Assembly: GCF_026651855.1 (NCBI RefSeq)
Contig: NZ_CP093280.1
Span: 3,698,001 to 3,762,000, forward strand
Reading direction: 5' to 3'
From: Pseudomonas silvicola
GTDB lineage: Bacteria > Pseudomonadota > Gammaproteobacteria > Pseudomonadales > Pseudomonadaceae
DNA: 64,000 bases
A model generated the notes under the pieces. That model searched no databases. It had not been told where the DNA came from and saw nothing but the letters and a program-made list of their open reading frames with translations. A program made the translations under genes and the position numbers. Shown piece by piece: positions 62,754 to 64,000 of the stretch; position 1 is the first letter of the stretch, and each line of letters begins with the position of its first letter.

Positions 62754-63056
62754 TCACTTGCCCGCCCAGTCGCGGGTTTTGGCAAGCGCTTTGCGAAGGT
62801 GTAGCTTGAGAAATACGGCGATGCAGAGCAGTAGAATAATACCAAGAGCTGATGCGTTTAGAACTATCATGCGCTCAATGGTCATTGGTCTGGTAATTCT
62901 CGCCATGGTGTAAAGATTCTGGGCATAGCCATACATCATTATTGCTACGCCCATCCAGATCAGACGAACCTTAAGATCTTGAAGGCGTTTTCCTTCGATC
63001 GCGAAGTACATCAGTACAAGTCCCGCAACACTGATGGCAAGTTCTACTTTTTCCAT
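62754..63056 (-). CDS. Small membrane protein of unknown function
   Basis: A 100-residue protein with three hydrophobic segments (ELAISVAGLVLMYFAIEG; LIWMGVAIMMYGYAQNLY; IVLNASALGIILLLCIAVFLKLH) and a basic C-terminus. No motif is recognised. A GGAGG site is present upstream of the ATG at 63056. It converges with the secreted protein gene, 14 bp apart. Confidence 0.6.
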   Translation of the reverse strand: MEKVELAISVAGLVLMYFAIEGKRLQDLKVRLIWMGVAIMMYGYAQNLYTMARITRPMTIERMIVLNASALGIILLLCIAVFLKLHLRKALAKTRDWAGK

Positions 63057-63384
63057 GAAATACCTCCGTTTACCTGTGGTGGATTCATCTCAATGCCAAT
63101 TGGCAGATGGAGCGTAGACACTTTTTCAGTATATGCCAGCTTAGAGCTGCGAAGAACTAGTTTGTCTGCGACATGCTTTGCGGATACTGCTACCAGTATG
63201 GAATGCAGTCAATGACCCAGCTGCGCTCCATGAAGCCCACATCCATACGCGGGTTACCGAGGCTTTCTGACGGTGCCAAGTACCGAAGAAATCATGGGGC
63301 CTATGGTTGACTGGTTGAAACAAAACGGCCGGATCGTGGGCCGCTTTGCTCGAAAAGGTACTCGGCCCCCTGGCTTGTCGCCGC
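63057..63384. other. Intergenic region without a supportable gene
   Basis: About 330 bp between the small membrane protein gene and the methionine-synthase-like gene. I see only short unsupported frames. Confidence 0.5.
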
Positions 63385-64000
63385 TTACTCCTGAAGCTCC
63401 CTGCGCACAATCTCCGCACCCGCACTCAACGCATTCAACTTGCCCCTTGCCACCCGCCGAGGCAACGGGGCCATGCCACAGTTTGTGCACGGGTAGAGCT
63501 TGTCGGCGTCCACAAACTGAAGCGCCTTTCGCAGGGTGTTGGCGACTTCCTCAGGTGTTTCGATAGTGTGGGTTGCCACGTCAATGGCCCCTACCATCAC
63601 TTTCTTGCCACGAATGAGTTCAATCAGGTCCATTGGCACCCGCGAGTTGTGACACTCCAGCGAGATGATATCAATGCCGGATTTCTGCAGCCTGGGGAAC
63701 GCCTCTTCATACTGGCGCCACTCGGCCCCCAGCGTCTTTTTCCAGTCGGTATTGGCCTTGATGCCGTAGCCATAGCAGATATGTACCGCCGTTTCGCATT
63801 TGAGGCCTTCGATTGCCCGCTCCAGGGTGGCCACGCCCCAATCATTCACCTCGTCGAAGAAGACGTTGAAGGCGGGCTCGTCAAACTGGATGATATCAAC
63901 GCCCGCAGCTTCCAGTTCCCTGGCTTCCTCATTGAGAATCCTGGCGAATTCCCATGCCAGTTTTTCGCGGCTTTTATAGTGGTTGTCATGAAGCGTATCG
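63385..64000 (-). CDS. MetE-core-type cobalamin-independent methionine synthase (partial)
   Basis: The last 204 codons of a gene whose 5' end is beyond the window. It shows the C-terminal catalytic domain of MetE: FDEPAFNVFFDE, the zinc-ligand motif VHICYGYG (His, Cys), SLECHNSR (Glu), and PCTNCGMAPLP (second zinc Cys). The zinc activates homocysteine or a related thiol for methyl transfer. Stand-alone core proteins of about 340 residues exist in Pseudomonas, and this could be one. The full MetE is not excluded because the N-terminal half is not visible. Confidence 0.85.
   Translation of the reverse strand, partial: DTLHDNHYKSREKLAWEFARILNEEARELEAAGVDIIQFDEPAFNVFFDEVNDWGVATLERAIEGLKCETAVHICYGYGIKANTDWKKTLGAEWRQYEEAFPRLQKSGIDIISLECHNSRVPMDLIELIRGKKVMVGAIDVATHTIETPEEVANTLRKALQFVDADKLYPCTNCGMAPLPRRVARGKLNALSAGAEIVRRELQE

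Noticed and set aside
1-64000. CRISPR arrays, tRNA or rRNA genes, integrase/attachment sites
   Set aside because: No regularly spaced repeats, cloverleaf-like conserved sequence or integrase gene was recognised on reading. A tRNA scan would be decisive.

Overview
The window reads as chromosomal DNA of a Pseudomonas, probably of the P. putida or P. fluorescens side of the genus. The grounds are high-GC coding with typical Pseudomonas gene families, porins and ISs (IS256, IS66, IS1182 and IS3 families). No rRNA, tRNA or CRISPR array was recognised. Core-like blocks are very GC-rich. The middle (about 13.2-43.6 kb) is visibly lower in GC, full of insertion-sequence debris, and looks like acquired or rearranged DNA.

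Region 1 (1-13.2 kb) is a methylated-amine catabolic locus. On the minus strand, reading away from about 10.5 kb, lie a DmmA-like subunit, a PDR/VanB-type reductase, a DUF3445 heme N-demethylase, a GcvT-like protein, purU, trimethylamine monooxygenase (tmm), TMAO demethylase (tdm), an APC permease and folD (cut by the window edge). Together they would take trimethylamine to TMAO, dimethylamine and monomethylamine, and pass the released C1 units to tetrahydrofolate. A divergent histidine kinase / NarL-type regulator / PAS protein set faces them. A 7-2-7 palindrome sits almost exactly midway between the two transcription units.

Region 2 (13.4-31.6 kb) is a catabolic island for an aromatic (probably arylamine-type) compound. 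One long minus-strand array contains antA-antB-antC (anthranilate 1,2-dioxygenase), a second complete Rieske oxygenase (reductase, alpha, beta), an isochorismatase-fold protein without its nucleophilic Cys, an SDR, a dienelactone hydrolase/SnoaL fusion, an aldehyde dehydrogenase and an outer-membrane porin split by an intact IS256-family element with an 8-bp target duplication. An AraC regulator is divergent. Beyond it, on the plus strand, a Tat-exported NicA2-like flavin amine oxidase is coupled to a cytochrome c, a multi-pass membrane protein and a dedicated TatA. This set is the most interesting candidate for an undescribed pathway: periplasmic oxidation of an amine, then ring attack and funnelling through anthranilate to catechol. 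The substrate is not determined by the sequence.

Region 3 (31.3-43.6 kb) holds IS66 debris, an electrophile/redox group (old-yellow-enzyme reductase, GST, peroxiredoxin-like protein, LysR, SDR, AhpD-like protein), an Lrp-LysE-PanB-MaoC group, an ECF sigma gene ended early by a stop codon, and an IS3 relic.

Region 4 (43.6-58.6 kb) is a sugar/sugar-acid locus. It has a two-component system, an ABC importer whose ATPase gene carries an exact 696-bp in-frame tandem duplication, a lactonase, a LysR regulator, an AraD1-type dehydratase, an MFS transporter, a GarD/UxaA-family dehydratase and a ketoglutarate-semialdehyde-type dehydrogenase. The likely outcome is sugar acid to 2-oxoglutarate.

Region 5 (58.6-64 kb) contains a decayed IS1182 transposase, a NUDIX hydrolase, an isolated fabI, a DUF1203 protein, two small unknown genes and the C-terminal part of a MetE-core-type methionine synthase that runs off the window.
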